Shown one piece after another: positions 1 to 9,667 of a stretch of DNA of 32,288 bases. Under the pieces are notes generated by a model, which worked only from the letters and a program-made list of their open reading frames with translations, made no database searches and was not told the origin of the DNA. Position 1 is the stretch's first letter, and each line of letters begins with the position of its first letter. Source of the stretch: Clostridiales bacterium (GTDB lineage Bacteria; Bacillota; Clostridia; Lachnospirales; Lachnospiraceae); the NCBI GenBank assembly GCA_012518935.1, contig JAAYRE010000127.1, positions 1 to 32,288 of the forward strand, written 5' to 3'. The position numbers were made by a program, and so were the translations under genes.

Positions 1-27
1 ATGAAGTCTTCTAAGAAATAAGGATGC

Positions 28-1155
28 TTGAGGATGTTTAATTTTAAGAAATATGATTTCAAGAGATATAATATATCCTTGCTTATAGTTACCACTATGC
101 TTATTTCCATAGGTATATTTTTGATTAAGCAAGTAAAACCAGATGATTACAAAAAGCAGATAATCGGTTTATTTGGTGGACTATTTATTGCATTAATAAT
201 GTCCCTAATAGATTATCATTTAATCTGTAAATTTTATATTGTCTTATACTTTATTAATTTTGTATTACTAGTATTAGTTAAATTAATAGGGGTTGAGCAT
301 TATTATGCTAGACGTTGGCTTGATTTAAAATTCTTTGAATTACAGCCATCAGAGTTAACGAAAATAATATTTATATTATTTTTTGCCAAGCTATTTACAA
401 TATTCCAGCATAGGATAAATAATTTTTTATTTATAACAATATCAGTCATATTAATGGCAGTACCTACTTACCTAATTTTAACACAGACTGATTTGTCTAC
501 CAGTATTGTTATTGGCCTGGTATTTGTCTCTCTTATATTTGCTGCTGGCTTAAGCTGGAAGATAATACTCCCTATTGTTATTATAGGAATACCTTTAGTA
601 ATGGGTTTATTTTGGTATGTACAGCAGGATTACCAGGAATTATTAGAGCCTTACCAACAAGATAGGATTCTTTCAATATTAAATCCAGAAGAGTACCCTG
701 AGACCATGTATCAACAGGAGAATTCTATTCAGGCCATTGGTTCAGGTCAGTTAATAGGAAAAACTCTTTCAGAGCTTACAGAGGAAACATCCAATTTACG
801 AGGATATCGACATGTTCCAGTTGCAGAAAGTGATTTTATCTTTTCTGTTGCAGGTGAGGAGCTGGGGTTTATTGGTTCTTGTCTAATATTATTATTATTA
901 GCATTTATTATATATAAGTGTCTTACTACTGCAAAAAATGCACCAGATAGAATGGGTATGCTTATAGCTGTAGGAATTGCTTCAATGTTTGCATTCCAAA
1001 TTTTTATTAATATAGGAGTTGTAACAGCAATCTTACCTAATACTGGTTTACCCCTTCCGTTTTTAAGTCAAGGATTAAGTTCTTTAATCAGTAGTATGAT
1101 GGCCATTGGAATTATTCTAAATATAAGGATACAACCAAAAAAGGAAAGAAGATAA
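28..1155 (+). CDS. rodA: Rod shape-determining protein RodA (SEDS family, FtsW/RodA/SpoVE)
   Basis: Polytopic membrane protein with SEDS motifs (ARRWLDL..FELQPSELTKI; AESDFIFSVAGEELGFIG; LPLPFLSQGLSSLISSM). TTG at 28 or ATG at 34 could be the start. Confidence 0.93.
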   Translation: MRMFNFKKYDFKRYNISLLIVTTMLISIGIFLIKQVKPDDYKKQIIGLFGGLFIALIMSLIDYHLICKFYIVLYFINFVLLVLVKLIGVEHYYARRWLDLKFFELQPSELTKIIFILFFAKLFTIFQHRINNFLFITISVILMAVPTYLILTQTDLSTSIVIGLVFVSLIFAAGLSWKIILPIVIIGIPLVMGLFWYVQQDYQELLEPYQQDRILSILNPEEYPETMYQQENSIQAIGSGQLIGKTLSELTEETSNLRGYRHVPVAESDFIFSVAGEELGFIGSCLILLLLAFIIYKCLTTAKNAPDRMGMLIAVGIASMFAFQIFINIGVVTAILPNTGLPLPFLSQGLSSLISSMMAIGIILNIRIQPKKERR

Positions 1156-1216
1156 CTTACTGTGATTTGATATTTTGCTATGCTTATTTTACAATATATA
1201 GCTAGGAGGTAGACGC

Positions 1217-1615
1217 ATGAATATTGGTATGATTGCCCATGATGCAAAGAAAAAGTTAATGCAAAACTTTTGCATTGCTTATCGTGGAATTTTAAGTAGA
1301 CATACCCTGTATGCAACAGGCACAACAGGGCGGCTTATAGAAGAAGTGGCCAATCTTACGGTTCACAAATATCTTGCCGGTCATTTGGGTGGAACACAAC
1401 AATTAGGAATTCAAATAGAGCACAACCAGATTGATATGGTTATATTTCTTAGAGATCCTTTGACTCCTAAGTCACATGAGCCAGATGTTAGCGATATATT
1501 TCAACTATGTGACAAACATAATATCCCTCTGGCAACAAACCTTGCCACTGCTGAGCTTTTAGTTAAAGCTTTAGAACGAGGGGATTTGGATTGGAGAGAT
1601 TTGTTTAAGAACTAG
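1217..1615 (+). CDS. mgsA: Methylglyoxal synthase-like protein
   Basis: Full-length MGS fold: IAHDAKK, YATGTTGRLI, GHLGGTQQLG, RDPL..SHEPDV, IPLATNLATAELL. RBS ctaggaggt upstream. The GGDQQ motif reads GGTQQ. Confidence 0.92.
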   Translation: MNIGMIAHDAKKKLMQNFCIAYRGILSRHTLYATGTTGRLIEEVANLTVHKYLAGHLGGTQQLGIQIEHNQIDMVIFLRDPLTPKSHEPDVSDIFQLCDKHNIPLATNLATAELLVKALERGDLDWRDLFKN

Positions 1616-1634
1616 ACTTACTTCTACAAAAAGG

Positions 1635-2615
1635 ATGGATTCCATGAAAAAACGGTTAGTTGCCATATTATTATTAATAGTAATCCCACTGGGGGGCTGC
1701 CAGAATTCCTCTGATCTTTATCTATCATATGAAGACCATGTAAAAACCACGGCAAATGATTATTCATTTAATTTATCCGAGGCGGATTTTTTTGCTGAGG
1801 ATTTAGTGGTTATTAGTGAAAATGAATATGATATAGATGAGCAGTTGGTTAATTCTAAGGCGGCTTTTCTTTGTGACACTAGCAATACTAGAACAATTTA
1901 TTCAAAAAATCAATATCAAAAATTATATCCAGCTAGCCTTACTAAGCTTATGACTGCTTTAGTAGCATTAAAACTTGGAGAATTAACAGATACTGTTACC
2001 ATTTCTTATAATGCATCACATATTCAGGAGCCGGGAGCAAAAATATGCGGTTTTAAGGAAGGAGATACCATAAAGCTGGATGCCTTGCTTCATTGTCTTT
2101 TAATATATTCAGGTAATGACGCAGCCATAGCTGTTGCTGAGCATATTAGTGGAAGTGAAGAAGATTTTGTTAAAATCATGAACAGTGAAGCCAAAAAAAT
2201 AGGTGCTGTTCAAACTAATTTTGTTAATTCCCATGGATTACATGATGATAACCATTACTCAACTGCTTATGATATGTATCTAATTTTTAATGAACTGATA
2301 AAATATGATAGTTTCACTAATATCATCAGTCAAGATTCTTATACTGCTAATTATTTTGATAAAGATAAGCAGGAGCTAAGCAAAACCTTTAAAACCACAA
2401 ATCTTTATCTTAGTGGTGCAAAAGAAACCCCTGAAGGTATTATAATTCATGGCGGAAAAACTGGGGTTACATACAAAGCAGGTAATTGTTTGATATTATC
2501 ATTTAAAGATGGCAATAATGTACAATATATCTCTATGATTCTTAAGGCAGATAGTAGTGATGATTTATATGCAGATATGGATAATTTATTTTCATTGATA
2601 ACAGAAGAAAATTAG
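1635..2615 (+). CDS. D-alanyl-D-alanine carboxypeptidase (DacF/PBP5 family), predicted lipoprotein
   Basis: SxxK (SLTKLMTA), SxN (YSGNDAA) and KTG (GGKTGVT) motifs; N-terminal lipobox LGGC. Confidence 0.9.
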   Translation: MDSMKKRLVAILLLIVIPLGGCQNSSDLYLSYEDHVKTTANDYSFNLSEADFFAEDLVVISENEYDIDEQLVNSKAAFLCDTSNTRTIYSKNQYQKLYPASLTKLMTALVALKLGELTDTVTISYNASHIQEPGAKICGFKEGDTIKLDALLHCLLIYSGNDAAIAVAEHISGSEEDFVKIMNSEAKKIGAVQTNFVNSHGLHDDNHYSTAYDMYLIFNELIKYDSFTNIISQDSYTANYFDKDKQELSKTFKTTNLYLSGAKETPEGIIIHGGKTGVTYKAGNCLILSFKDGNNVQYISMILKADSSDDLYADMDNLFSLITEEN

Positions 2616-2787
2616 AATTTATTATGTATATTCTACAGCTATAGAATGGATTTTACTGTTGTTTTTACTGTCCATTTGTACTATAATGTTATCTATAAAT
2701 AAAATATTTTATACATTTCTTACAAATTTATTTATAAATATTGGCAACGCAAGACCTTTGCGAGCCCATCATAAGGAGGAGATTACA

Positions 2788-3207
2788 TTGATACAGATTA
2801 TTGCAGGTACTAAGGGTAAAGGCAAAACTAAAATCCTTATCGAGAAGGTTAACAAGGAAGTAAGCTCTGCAACAGGCAACATTGTCTACCTGGATAAAAG
2901 CAACAAACATATGTATGAGCTTTCCAACAAGATAAGATTAATCAATGTTAAGGATTACCATATTGAGAGTGAAGATGAGTTTTTAGGATTTATTAGTGGT
3001 ATTATTTCTTGTGATCATGATTTACAGTCTATTTTCTTAGATAGTTTCTTAACCATCGCTTATATCAATGATGATAATATAGAGCGTGTATTTAACAAGC
3101 TGGAGGAAATATCAAATCATTTTAAGATAAACATATGTGCCAGTGTCTCTTTGAATTATGAACAAATTCCAGATAATATGAAAGATAATGTAATAGTATC
3201 CTTGTAA
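2788..3207 (+). CDS. Small P-loop (Walker A) ATPase-like protein of unknown function
   Basis: RBS aaggagg then TTG at 2788; protein starts (M)IQIIAGTKGKGKTKIL (Walker A) with a possible Walker B SIFLDSFL. The longer ORF from 2659 has no obvious RBS. Confidence 0.65.
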   Translation: MIQIIAGTKGKGKTKILIEKVNKEVSSATGNIVYLDKSNKHMYELSNKIRLINVKDYHIESEDEFLGFISGIISCDHDLQSIFLDSFLTIAYINDDNIERVFNKLEEISNHFKINICASVSLNYEQIPDNMKDNVIVSL

Positions 3208-3273
3208 TCTATAATAAGGTCTAATTAAGACCAATTATTTCATATATCTAGGTTCCTATAAACATATATAGTT

Positions 3274-3304
3274 TCAGGGCTGTTAATAACAGCCCTGATT
3301 TTTT
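3274..3304 (+). terminator. Rho-independent terminator
   Basis: Perfect 11-bp stem TCAGGGCTGTT-AAT-AACAGCCCTGA followed by a T-run. Confidence 0.9.
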
Positions 3305-3328
3305 GGCATTATATAATATATAACTGTT

Positions 3329-3529
3329 TTAATCTTCATTAGTTAATCTGCCAAAGAAGCTTAAGGAATATAATCCTGCGATACCCACAAGTGCATAGAT
3401 TATTCTGGAAACCATAGTCATATCTCCAAATATAACTCGCACCAAATCAAACTCAAAAAATCCTATTAAGCCCCAGTTAATAGCTCCAATGGCTACAAGG
3501 ATAAGTGCAATATAATCTAATGTTTTCAT
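3329..3529 (-). CDS. DUF378 family small membrane protein
   Basis: MKTLDYIALILVAIGAINWGLIGFFEFDLV...; RBS ggagggttatcATG on the minus strand. The ORF-track start at 3580 looks too long. Confidence 0.85.
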   Translation of the reverse strand: MKTLDYIALILVAIGAINWGLIGFFEFDLVRVIFGDMTMVSRIIYALVGIAGLYSLSFFGRLTNED

Positions 3530-3711
3530 GATAACCCTCCATTCTAATTTATAGCTGGATATATTTATTAAACCTACCATTGAGAAAAATCTCTGTTATT
3601 ATAATTTACATATTTTTCGTATTTATGCATTGTTTAATTAAAAGATATAGCTTGTATCTATTGATTTTATTAAGTATAATATATTCGAATAGCATAGATG
3701 GAGGCGAATTT

Positions 3712-5103
3712 TTGAGTAAAGATAAGAGAGTAGTTAAATTTAAAAAAAGAAAAACTATAAATATTGGCATAATTATCTTCTTAATACTCTTCCTATATAT
3801 TGCTATTAATATATATATCTATTTTACAAAAGAACATATATCTATATATGAAGTAGATGAAGGGTTTAATATTATTGATAATAGGATAACCGGTCTAATA
3901 CTTCGTGATGAAGAGTTGGTTTCAACCCCTAAGGCTGGTTTCATATATTATTTTCATAATGAAGGAGATAGGGTTGCTAAGAATTCATCAATTTACTCCG
4001 TAGATGAAAGCACTGAGATAATTGATATTATCACCAGCCAAGATGAAGCGGTTACTCTTTCCACAGATAATATCAGGCAGTTTCAATACAAGATTAAGAA
4101 ATTTCATGAAAATTATTCGGATTCTGATTTTACCTATGTTTATAATTTTAAGGACCAGGTTGAAAGCACCATGCTGGACATATTAAATGAAAACATGCTT
4201 GAAAAGGGTCTTAAGATACAAGAAGAAACTGGCTTTGCCTATACCTATGAGGTATTCAAAAGTAATAAAAGTGGTGTAATTTCTTATTATTTGGATAACC
4301 TTGAATCCATAAGAAAAGATAATATTATCAAGGATTTGTTTATTACTGATAATTATCTAAGAAAGCCCCTGCGTTCTTCAGAATTAATAGCTGTTGGCAC
4401 CCCTGTCTACAAGCTGGTTACCTCAGAACTTTGGTCTATAATCCTTCCAATTACTAATGAGCAATATGAAAAGCTTTTAGGAAAAGATAAGATAGATTTT
4501 ACTATTTTAAATGATGGTTTTACATATACAGCACCAGTCAACCTATTTCAAAGTCCTATAGACCTTTCATATTATGCTGAACTTATTATGGACAAGCATT
4601 TATCCAATTACTTGGAATATCGTTATTTGGATATAGAGCTTCACTTAGAAGCAATAAAGGGTCTTAAGATTCCCTTATCGGCAGTAACCACAAAAGAATT
4701 TTATATGGTGCCTCTTAATTATTTTACTAGCGGAGGCAATACTGATGAAAAAGGATTGGTTAAGGAAGAATATGACAAAGACACTGGTAAAGTTAAATTA
4801 ATCTTTGTTTCTGCCGATATATACTATCAGAATGATACATATGGATATGTAGATACCAACCAATTTGCCCACGGTACTTGGATACAATCAACTGAGGGTA
4901 ATAGATATCAGTTGTCCATAACGGACAAATTAACAGGAGTATATAATGTTAATATGGGTTATGCTGTTTTTAATCGTATAGAGATAATCTATCAAAATGA
5001 ATCCTACTGTATTATAAAAAAGGATACTTCCTATGGACTTTCACAATATGATCACATTGCTTTAGATTATACTACAGTAGTGGAACAAAAAATTATATAT
5101 TAG
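3712..5103 (+). CDS. HlyD-like/membrane-anchored periplasmic-adaptor-type protein
   Basis: TTG at 3712 after gaggcg; one N-terminal TM helix; adaptor-like pattern (DEGFNIIDNRITGLILRDEELVSTPKAGFIYYFHNEGDRVAKNSSIYSVDES). Sits upstream of yggS. Confidence 0.6.
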   Translation: MSKDKRVVKFKKRKTINIGIIIFLILFLYIAINIYIYFTKEHISIYEVDEGFNIIDNRITGLILRDEELVSTPKAGFIYYFHNEGDRVAKNSSIYSVDESTEIIDIITSQDEAVTLSTDNIRQFQYKIKKFHENYSDSDFTYVYNFKDQVESTMLDILNENMLEKGLKIQEETGFAYTYEVFKSNKSGVISYYLDNLESIRKDNIIKDLFITDNYLRKPLRSSELIAVGTPVYKLVTSELWSIILPITNEQYEKLLGKDKIDFTILNDGFTYTAPVNLFQSPIDLSYYAELIMDKHLSNYLEYRYLDIELHLEAIKGLKIPLSAVTTKEFYMVPLNYFTSGGNTDEKGLVKEEYDKDTGKVKLIFVSADIYYQNDTYGYVDTNQFAHGTWIQSTEGNRYQLSITDKLTGVYNVNMGYAVFNRIEIIYQNESYCIIKKDTSYGLSQYDHIALDYTTVVEQKIIY

Positions 5104-5140
5104 ACCTGGTAAGATGACTGAAGGGAGATTGATTTATATT

Positions 5141-5863
5141 TTGGAAAAACGTATTATTGACATAAAGAAGAGAATTGAAGAGGCTTGTCAAAGGGTAGGT
5201 AGGGATCCTTCTGAGGTTACCCTAATTGCTGTAAGCAAGACCAAGCCCCTACAAATGATAGAGAATGCTTTTGAACTTGGACTAAGGGATTTTGGTGAGA
5301 ATAAAGTTCAGGATCTGAGCAAGAAGTATGATGAACTTAAGGATAAATATGGCCAGACTATGAAATGGCATATGATTGGACACCTTCAACGTAACAAGGT
5401 TAGACAAGTTATTGATAAGGCTGTTTTAATCCATTCCGTAGACTCTCTAAGACTAGGGGAAATGATTGAGAAGGAAGCAGCCAAGAAAAATCTTATCTGC
5501 GATATTCTTATTGAAGTTAATGTAGCAGATGAAGATACTAAATTCGGTGTAAAAGAAAATGAACTGTTAGAACTTTTTAATGAACTAATTAAATTTCCCC
5601 ATATAAGGGTTAGAGGTTTGATGACAATAGCCCCATATGTTACAGATTCAGAAAAAAATAGGAAGCATTTTAGTAAATTGCGACAATTATTTATTGACAT
5701 AAAATACAAAAACATTGATAATGAGTTTAGAGATACTTATTTCAATAGGGACTTCTTTAATATTCTTTCAATGGGTATGACAGGAGATTATGAGGTTGCA
5801 GTTGAAGAAGGTTCTACTATGGTTCGTATTGGGACAGGTATCTTTGGTGCTAGGAACTATTAA
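5141..5863 (+). CDS. YggS/PLPBP family pyridoxal phosphate homeostasis protein
   Basis: VTLIAVSKTKP, FGENKVQDL, WHMIGHLQRNK, SMGMTGDYEVAVEEGSTMVRIGTGIFGAR. ATG at 5114 is an alternative start. Confidence 0.93.
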   Translation: MEKRIIDIKKRIEEACQRVGRDPSEVTLIAVSKTKPLQMIENAFELGLRDFGENKVQDLSKKYDELKDKYGQTMKWHMIGHLQRNKVRQVIDKAVLIHSVDSLRLGEMIEKEAAKKNLICDILIEVNVADEDTKFGVKENELLELFNELIKFPHIRVRGLMTIAPYVTDSEKNRKHFSKLRQLFIDIKYKNIDNEFRDTYFNRDFFNILSMGMTGDYEVAVEEGSTMVRIGTGIFGARNY

Positions 5864-5910
5864 TCCACCAATTATTTATATAAAGTCAAAATAGATAGGA
5901 GAGAATTAGG

Positions 5911-6459
5911 ATGCCTAATATTTTTAAGAATTTTTTAAATTCTATGAAATTAACTGAAGATGACGGATTCGACGATGACTTCTTAGATGATGACATTATT
6001 GAGTCCAAATCCACACTCTTCGATAAAAAGTCAAAAAACAACGAATTTGATGAGAAGCCAAGGCGTCAACCGAAAGTACATAACGAGTACAAAAAAGAAA
6101 GGGTGAGGGGAGTGGATAGAAGCTCTGCAGGTAAGGTTGTACCTATAAGAACAACTCCAAAGGGATTAGAAGTCTGCATAATGAAACCAACTTCCTTTGA
6201 TGATTCTCAATTAATATGTGACATGATTTTGACGGGAAGAGCTACGGTGATTAATCTTGAAGGCTTTGACGACAAGCTTGCACAAAGGACTATGGATTTC
6301 GTATCAGGCTCCGTATACGCTATTAATGGCAAGCTGCATCGCATATCCAATTCTATATTCATAGTTTCTCCTGATACAGTGGATATTTCAGGTGATTATT
6401 TGGATATGATAAGGGATGATGACAATTTTGATCCCCCTACAATTAATACGAGATTCTAA
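5911..6459 (+). CDS. sepF: Cell division protein SepF
   Basis: C-terminal SepF domain (VCIMKPTSFDDSQLICDMILTGRATVINLEGFDDKLAQRTMDFVSGSVYAINGKLHRISNSIFIVSP). Confidence 0.95.
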   Translation: MPNIFKNFLNSMKLTEDDGFDDDFLDDDIIESKSTLFDKKSKNNEFDEKPRRQPKVHNEYKKERVRGVDRSSAGKVVPIRTTPKGLEVCIMKPTSFDDSQLICDMILTGRATVINLEGFDDKLAQRTMDFVSGSVYAINGKLHRISNSIFIVSPDTVDISGDYLDMIRDDDNFDPPTINTRF

Positions 6460-7223
6460 TGAATAAAGAAGAGCTACTATTACAGAAGAGATTTCATGAT
6501 CTTGCATATAAGGCAGACACTCGGGGAATTTTAATGTTTTCTGATTTCTTGAATTTATATGAACAAGACATGTTAATCAGAATGAAAAATAAATTACCTA
6601 AGATAAAGTATTTTGCCAGTGGCGGTTTTTCAGATGCTGAAAGGAAAATACTTTGTTTTTGTGGTAATCAAAGCCTAGAGAAGGAAAGTGAAATTGATTT
6701 TCCCATATCCTGTCTTCATATTTCCCCTCTAAATAAGAAATTCTCCGACAAGCTTAGTCACCGTGATATTCTTGGTGCTGTACTAAACCTTGGAATTGAC
6801 AGAAGTAAAATTGGCGACATCATAATTAATGATAATGAAAGCTATCTATTTTGTAATTCGGCTATACATGACTTTATTATTGATAATTTAACACGGGTAA
6901 AACATACAGTAGTAACCACATCATTGATAAATAGACAGGATTTCATATATAAACCTAACTTAAAAGAGATTACCGGTACTGTTTCTGCCCTTAGATTAGA
7001 CAGTATTTTGGCACTTGCATTAAAAGGCTCAAGAAGCAGATTACAAGGATATATTTCCGGGGGTAAAGTATTTGTAAATAGTAAAAATATTTTATCCAAC
7101 TCATATATACTAAAGGAAAATGATATTGTATCTGTCCGAGGATATGGCAAATTTATCTTTGCAGGAATGGTAAATCAAACTAAAAAGGGAAGATGTTTAG
7201 TTAAGATATTGCTGTATCAATGA
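6459..7223 (+). CDS. ylmH: YlmH-like RNA-binding protein with C-terminal S4 domain
   Basis: Start overlaps the sepF stop; S4-like segment LRLDSILALALKGSRSRLQGYISGGKVFVNSKNILSNSYILKENDIVSVRGYGKF. Confidence 0.9.
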   Translation: MNKEELLLQKRFHDLAYKADTRGILMFSDFLNLYEQDMLIRMKNKLPKIKYFASGGFSDAERKILCFCGNQSLEKESEIDFPISCLHISPLNKKFSDKLSHRDILGAVLNLGIDRSKIGDIIINDNESYLFCNSAIHDFIIDNLTRVKHTVVTTSLINRQDFIYKPNLKEITGTVSALRLDSILALALKGSRSRLQGYISGGKVFVNSKNILSNSYILKENDIVSVRGYGKFIFAGMVNQTKKGRCLVKILLYQ

Positions 7224-7294
7224 ATTTAGCGATTGCATACCCTATCATACACCAATTTTAATATTAATATCATGGATGTAGGAGGAGTAGAAGA

Positions 7295-7921
7295 ATGCTG
7301 ACACCATCTGAATTACGTGAAATAACATTAAAAAGCGGTTTAGGATATGACAAAAAAGAAGTAGACAAGCTAATAAGCAATATCTCTGCCGATTATGAGC
7401 AATTATATTTGAAGAATGAGAATCTTGAAAAGAAGGTTAATGACTTAGAAGAAAGCATCAGGTATTACAAATCCATTGAAAAAACTCTGCAAAAAGCCTT
7501 GGTCATAGCCGAGAAAACTGCAGAAGATATAAAGTCAACTGCCCGTAAGGAAGCGGAGGCAGTTATCCTTGATGCCAAGACAAATGCAAAGATAATTGAA
7601 TCCCAGGCATTAAAGCAATCTGAGATGTTAGAGCATAAAACCTTAAACCTATTAAAGCAATATGATTTGTTTAAGGCTCATTTTAAAAATCTTTTAAAGG
7701 CTCAGATGGAGCTTTTGGATAGCTCTAGTTTCTCCATAAACACCCTGGATTTTTCATATAGGGAACAATGGATGGGCCTAGAAAAGGATGAAGATAATAA
7801 GAAATCCCAGGCCCTACAGCAAGAAGATCCTAAAAATCATAATAATGATAAAGTCGATAACAACAATCCTGACACACAAGAGATATTTGAATTTATCAAT
7901 ATAGAGGATGATAGTCTTTAG
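7295..7921 (+). CDS. divIVA: DivIVA domain protein
   Basis: N-terminal MLTPSELREITLKSGLGYDKKEVDKLI, coiled coil, acidic/Asn-rich tail; sepF-ylmH-divIVA synteny. Confidence 0.88.
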   Translation: MLTPSELREITLKSGLGYDKKEVDKLISNISADYEQLYLKNENLEKKVNDLEESIRYYKSIEKTLQKALVIAEKTAEDIKSTARKEAEAVILDAKTNAKIIESQALKQSEMLEHKTLNLLKQYDLFKAHFKNLLKAQMELLDSSSFSINTLDFSYREQWMGLEKDEDNKKSQALQQEDPKNHNNDKVDNNNPDTQEIFEFINIEDDSL

Positions 7922-7971
7922 ATTATACATAGGCAAGGAGGAAGCATAACCTCGTCTTAGGATTATAGGAT

Positions 7972-9081
7972 GTGGTTATGCAATTTTTTATGTATGAAGA
8001 TAGAATAATTGTAAATTATGATAACAGACCTGGATATTCTATTATATTTCAGAAGGATTTTAATACACTTAGGGAAGCCCTATCTGCATTAGACCTTAAT
8101 AATAGGCGTTTTTTGATAATATCCGATTCTAATGTAAGTAGCTTTTATCTAGATGAAGTAAGTAATATTCTTAAACCCTTGGCCAATAAAGTATTAAGCT
8201 TTACTTTTGAAGCAGGGGAAAATAGCAAGAATCTTGATACTGTAAGTGAAGCTTATAAGGTGTTAATAAGGGAGCAGTTTGATAGAAATGATATACTTAT
8301 TGCCCTAGGGGGCGGTGTAACTGGAGATTTGACGGGGTTTATAGCAGCTACTTATCTTAGGGGTATTGATTATATCCAGGTTCCAACCACCTTATTGTCC
8401 ATGGTTGATTCCAGTATCGGAGGAAAGACCGGTGTTGATTTTAAGTCCTATAAGAATATGATAGGAGCCTTTCATCAACCCAAGCTGGTATATATGAACC
8501 TTTCCACCTTAGACTCACTACCTAGGAAGGAATTTAATGCTGGAATGGCTGAGATCATTAAACATGGCCTTATTAAAGATAGCAATTACTATTCATGGCT
8601 AAGTAATAATCAAAGTCATATCAGTAATCTGGAATTTGACTTGCTGAAAGAGATGATTATAGGAAGTTGCCTTATAAAGAAGGATGTTGTAGAAAAAGAC
8701 CCAAAGGAAAAAGGAGATAGGGCCCTTCTAAACTTTGGCCACACAATCGGTCATGCTATAGAAAAGCTTATGGAATTTAAACTTTTACACGGTGAATGTG
8801 TTGCCATAGGCATGGTGGCTGCCGCTTATATTTCCTATAAGAGAGCTTTAATCTCTAAGGATGAATTGGATGGTATAATTGAATTAATTAATGAATATGA
8901 CCTTCCTACAAAGGTTGAGGGTTTAAATCCTGAAGACATATATTCTATTACTAAGCTTGATAAAAAAATGCAATCTAATAAAATAAAATTTATCTTATTA
9001 AAGAATATAGGTACTGCCTTTATAGATACCAGTGTATCGAAGGACGAAATGCTTGAAGCAATAGGGTTTGTTATAGATTAA
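7972..9081 (+). CDS. aroB: 3-dehydroquinate synthase
   Basis: GGGVTGDLTGFIAATYLRGIDYIQVPTTLLSMVDSSIGGKTGVD, AEIIKHGLI, NFGHTIGHAIE, HGECVAIGM. Confidence 0.95.
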   Translation: MVMQFFMYEDRIIVNYDNRPGYSIIFQKDFNTLREALSALDLNNRRFLIISDSNVSSFYLDEVSNILKPLANKVLSFTFEAGENSKNLDTVSEAYKVLIREQFDRNDILIALGGGVTGDLTGFIAATYLRGIDYIQVPTTLLSMVDSSIGGKTGVDFKSYKNMIGAFHQPKLVYMNLSTLDSLPRKEFNAGMAEIIKHGLIKDSNYYSWLSNNQSHISNLEFDLLKEMIIGSCLIKKDVVEKDPKEKGDRALLNFGHTIGHAIEKLMEFKLLHGECVAIGMVAAAYISYKRALISKDELDGIIELINEYDLPTKVEGLNPEDIYSITKLDKKMQSNKIKFILLKNIGTAFIDTSVSKDEMLEAIGFVID

Positions 9082-9136
9082 TTAGATAAAGATATTTAAG
9101 ATAAAAGCTTATACGAAAGGCATGGGAATGTGATAA

Positions 9137-9667
9137 ATGAAACAGCGAATAAGACACTTAATATATGTTATATTACTGGTGGCCATTGACCAAGTTACTA
9201 AATCATGGGCCTCTACTAGACTAAAAGGTACTGACGGTATATCTATTATTCCTGGAGTACTTAAGTTTCAGTATCATGAAAATACAGGAGCTGTATGGGG
9301 CATATTATCAGGGAAAACAGATTTTCTAACAATATTAACTATTATACTTATTGTTCTATTAATCTTTATATACTTTAAGATACCCAACTCAAAAAGATAC
9401 CTACCTATTCAAATAACATGGGTATTTATATTGGCAGGGGCAATTGGTAACTTTATTGACCGTGCTTCCTTAAAGTATGTAGTTGACTTTATATACATTG
9501 AGTTAATTGATTTTCCCATATTTAATATTGCAGACAATTATATGACCTTTTCCTGTGTTATACTATTAATACTGGGGATTTTCTATTATAAGGAAGATGA
9601 TTTTGTTTTTCTAGATAACATCATTAAAAAAGCAAAAAAGGAAAATGATAATGATAAATCAAATTAA
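9137..9667 (+). CDS. lspA: Lipoprotein signal peptidase (SPase II)
   Basis: DQVTKSWA, HENTGAVWGIL, GNFIDRASLKYVVDFI, FNIADNY motifs. Confidence 0.94.
   Translation: MKQRIRHLIYVILLVAIDQVTKSWASTRLKGTDGISIIPGVLKFQYHENTGAVWGILSGKTDFLTILTIILIVLLIFIYFKIPNSKRYLPIQITWVFILAGAIGNFIDRASLKYVVDFIYIELIDFPIFNIADNYMTFSCVILLILGIFYYKEDDFVFLDNIIKKAKKENDNDKSN

Noticed and set aside
1-21. ATGAAGTCTTCTAAGAAATAA before rodA as a tiny ORF or the 3' end of minE
   Set aside because: Too short to assign; probably the tail of an upstream gene cut by the window edge.
2748-2762. CGCAA-gacct-TTGCG hairpin before the P-loop ORF
   Set aside because: Only a 5-bp stem; too weak to claim a regulatory RNA.
5386-5715. 109-aa minus-strand ORF
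   Set aside because: Fully antisense to yggS and of shadow-ORF composition; no RBS or motif support.
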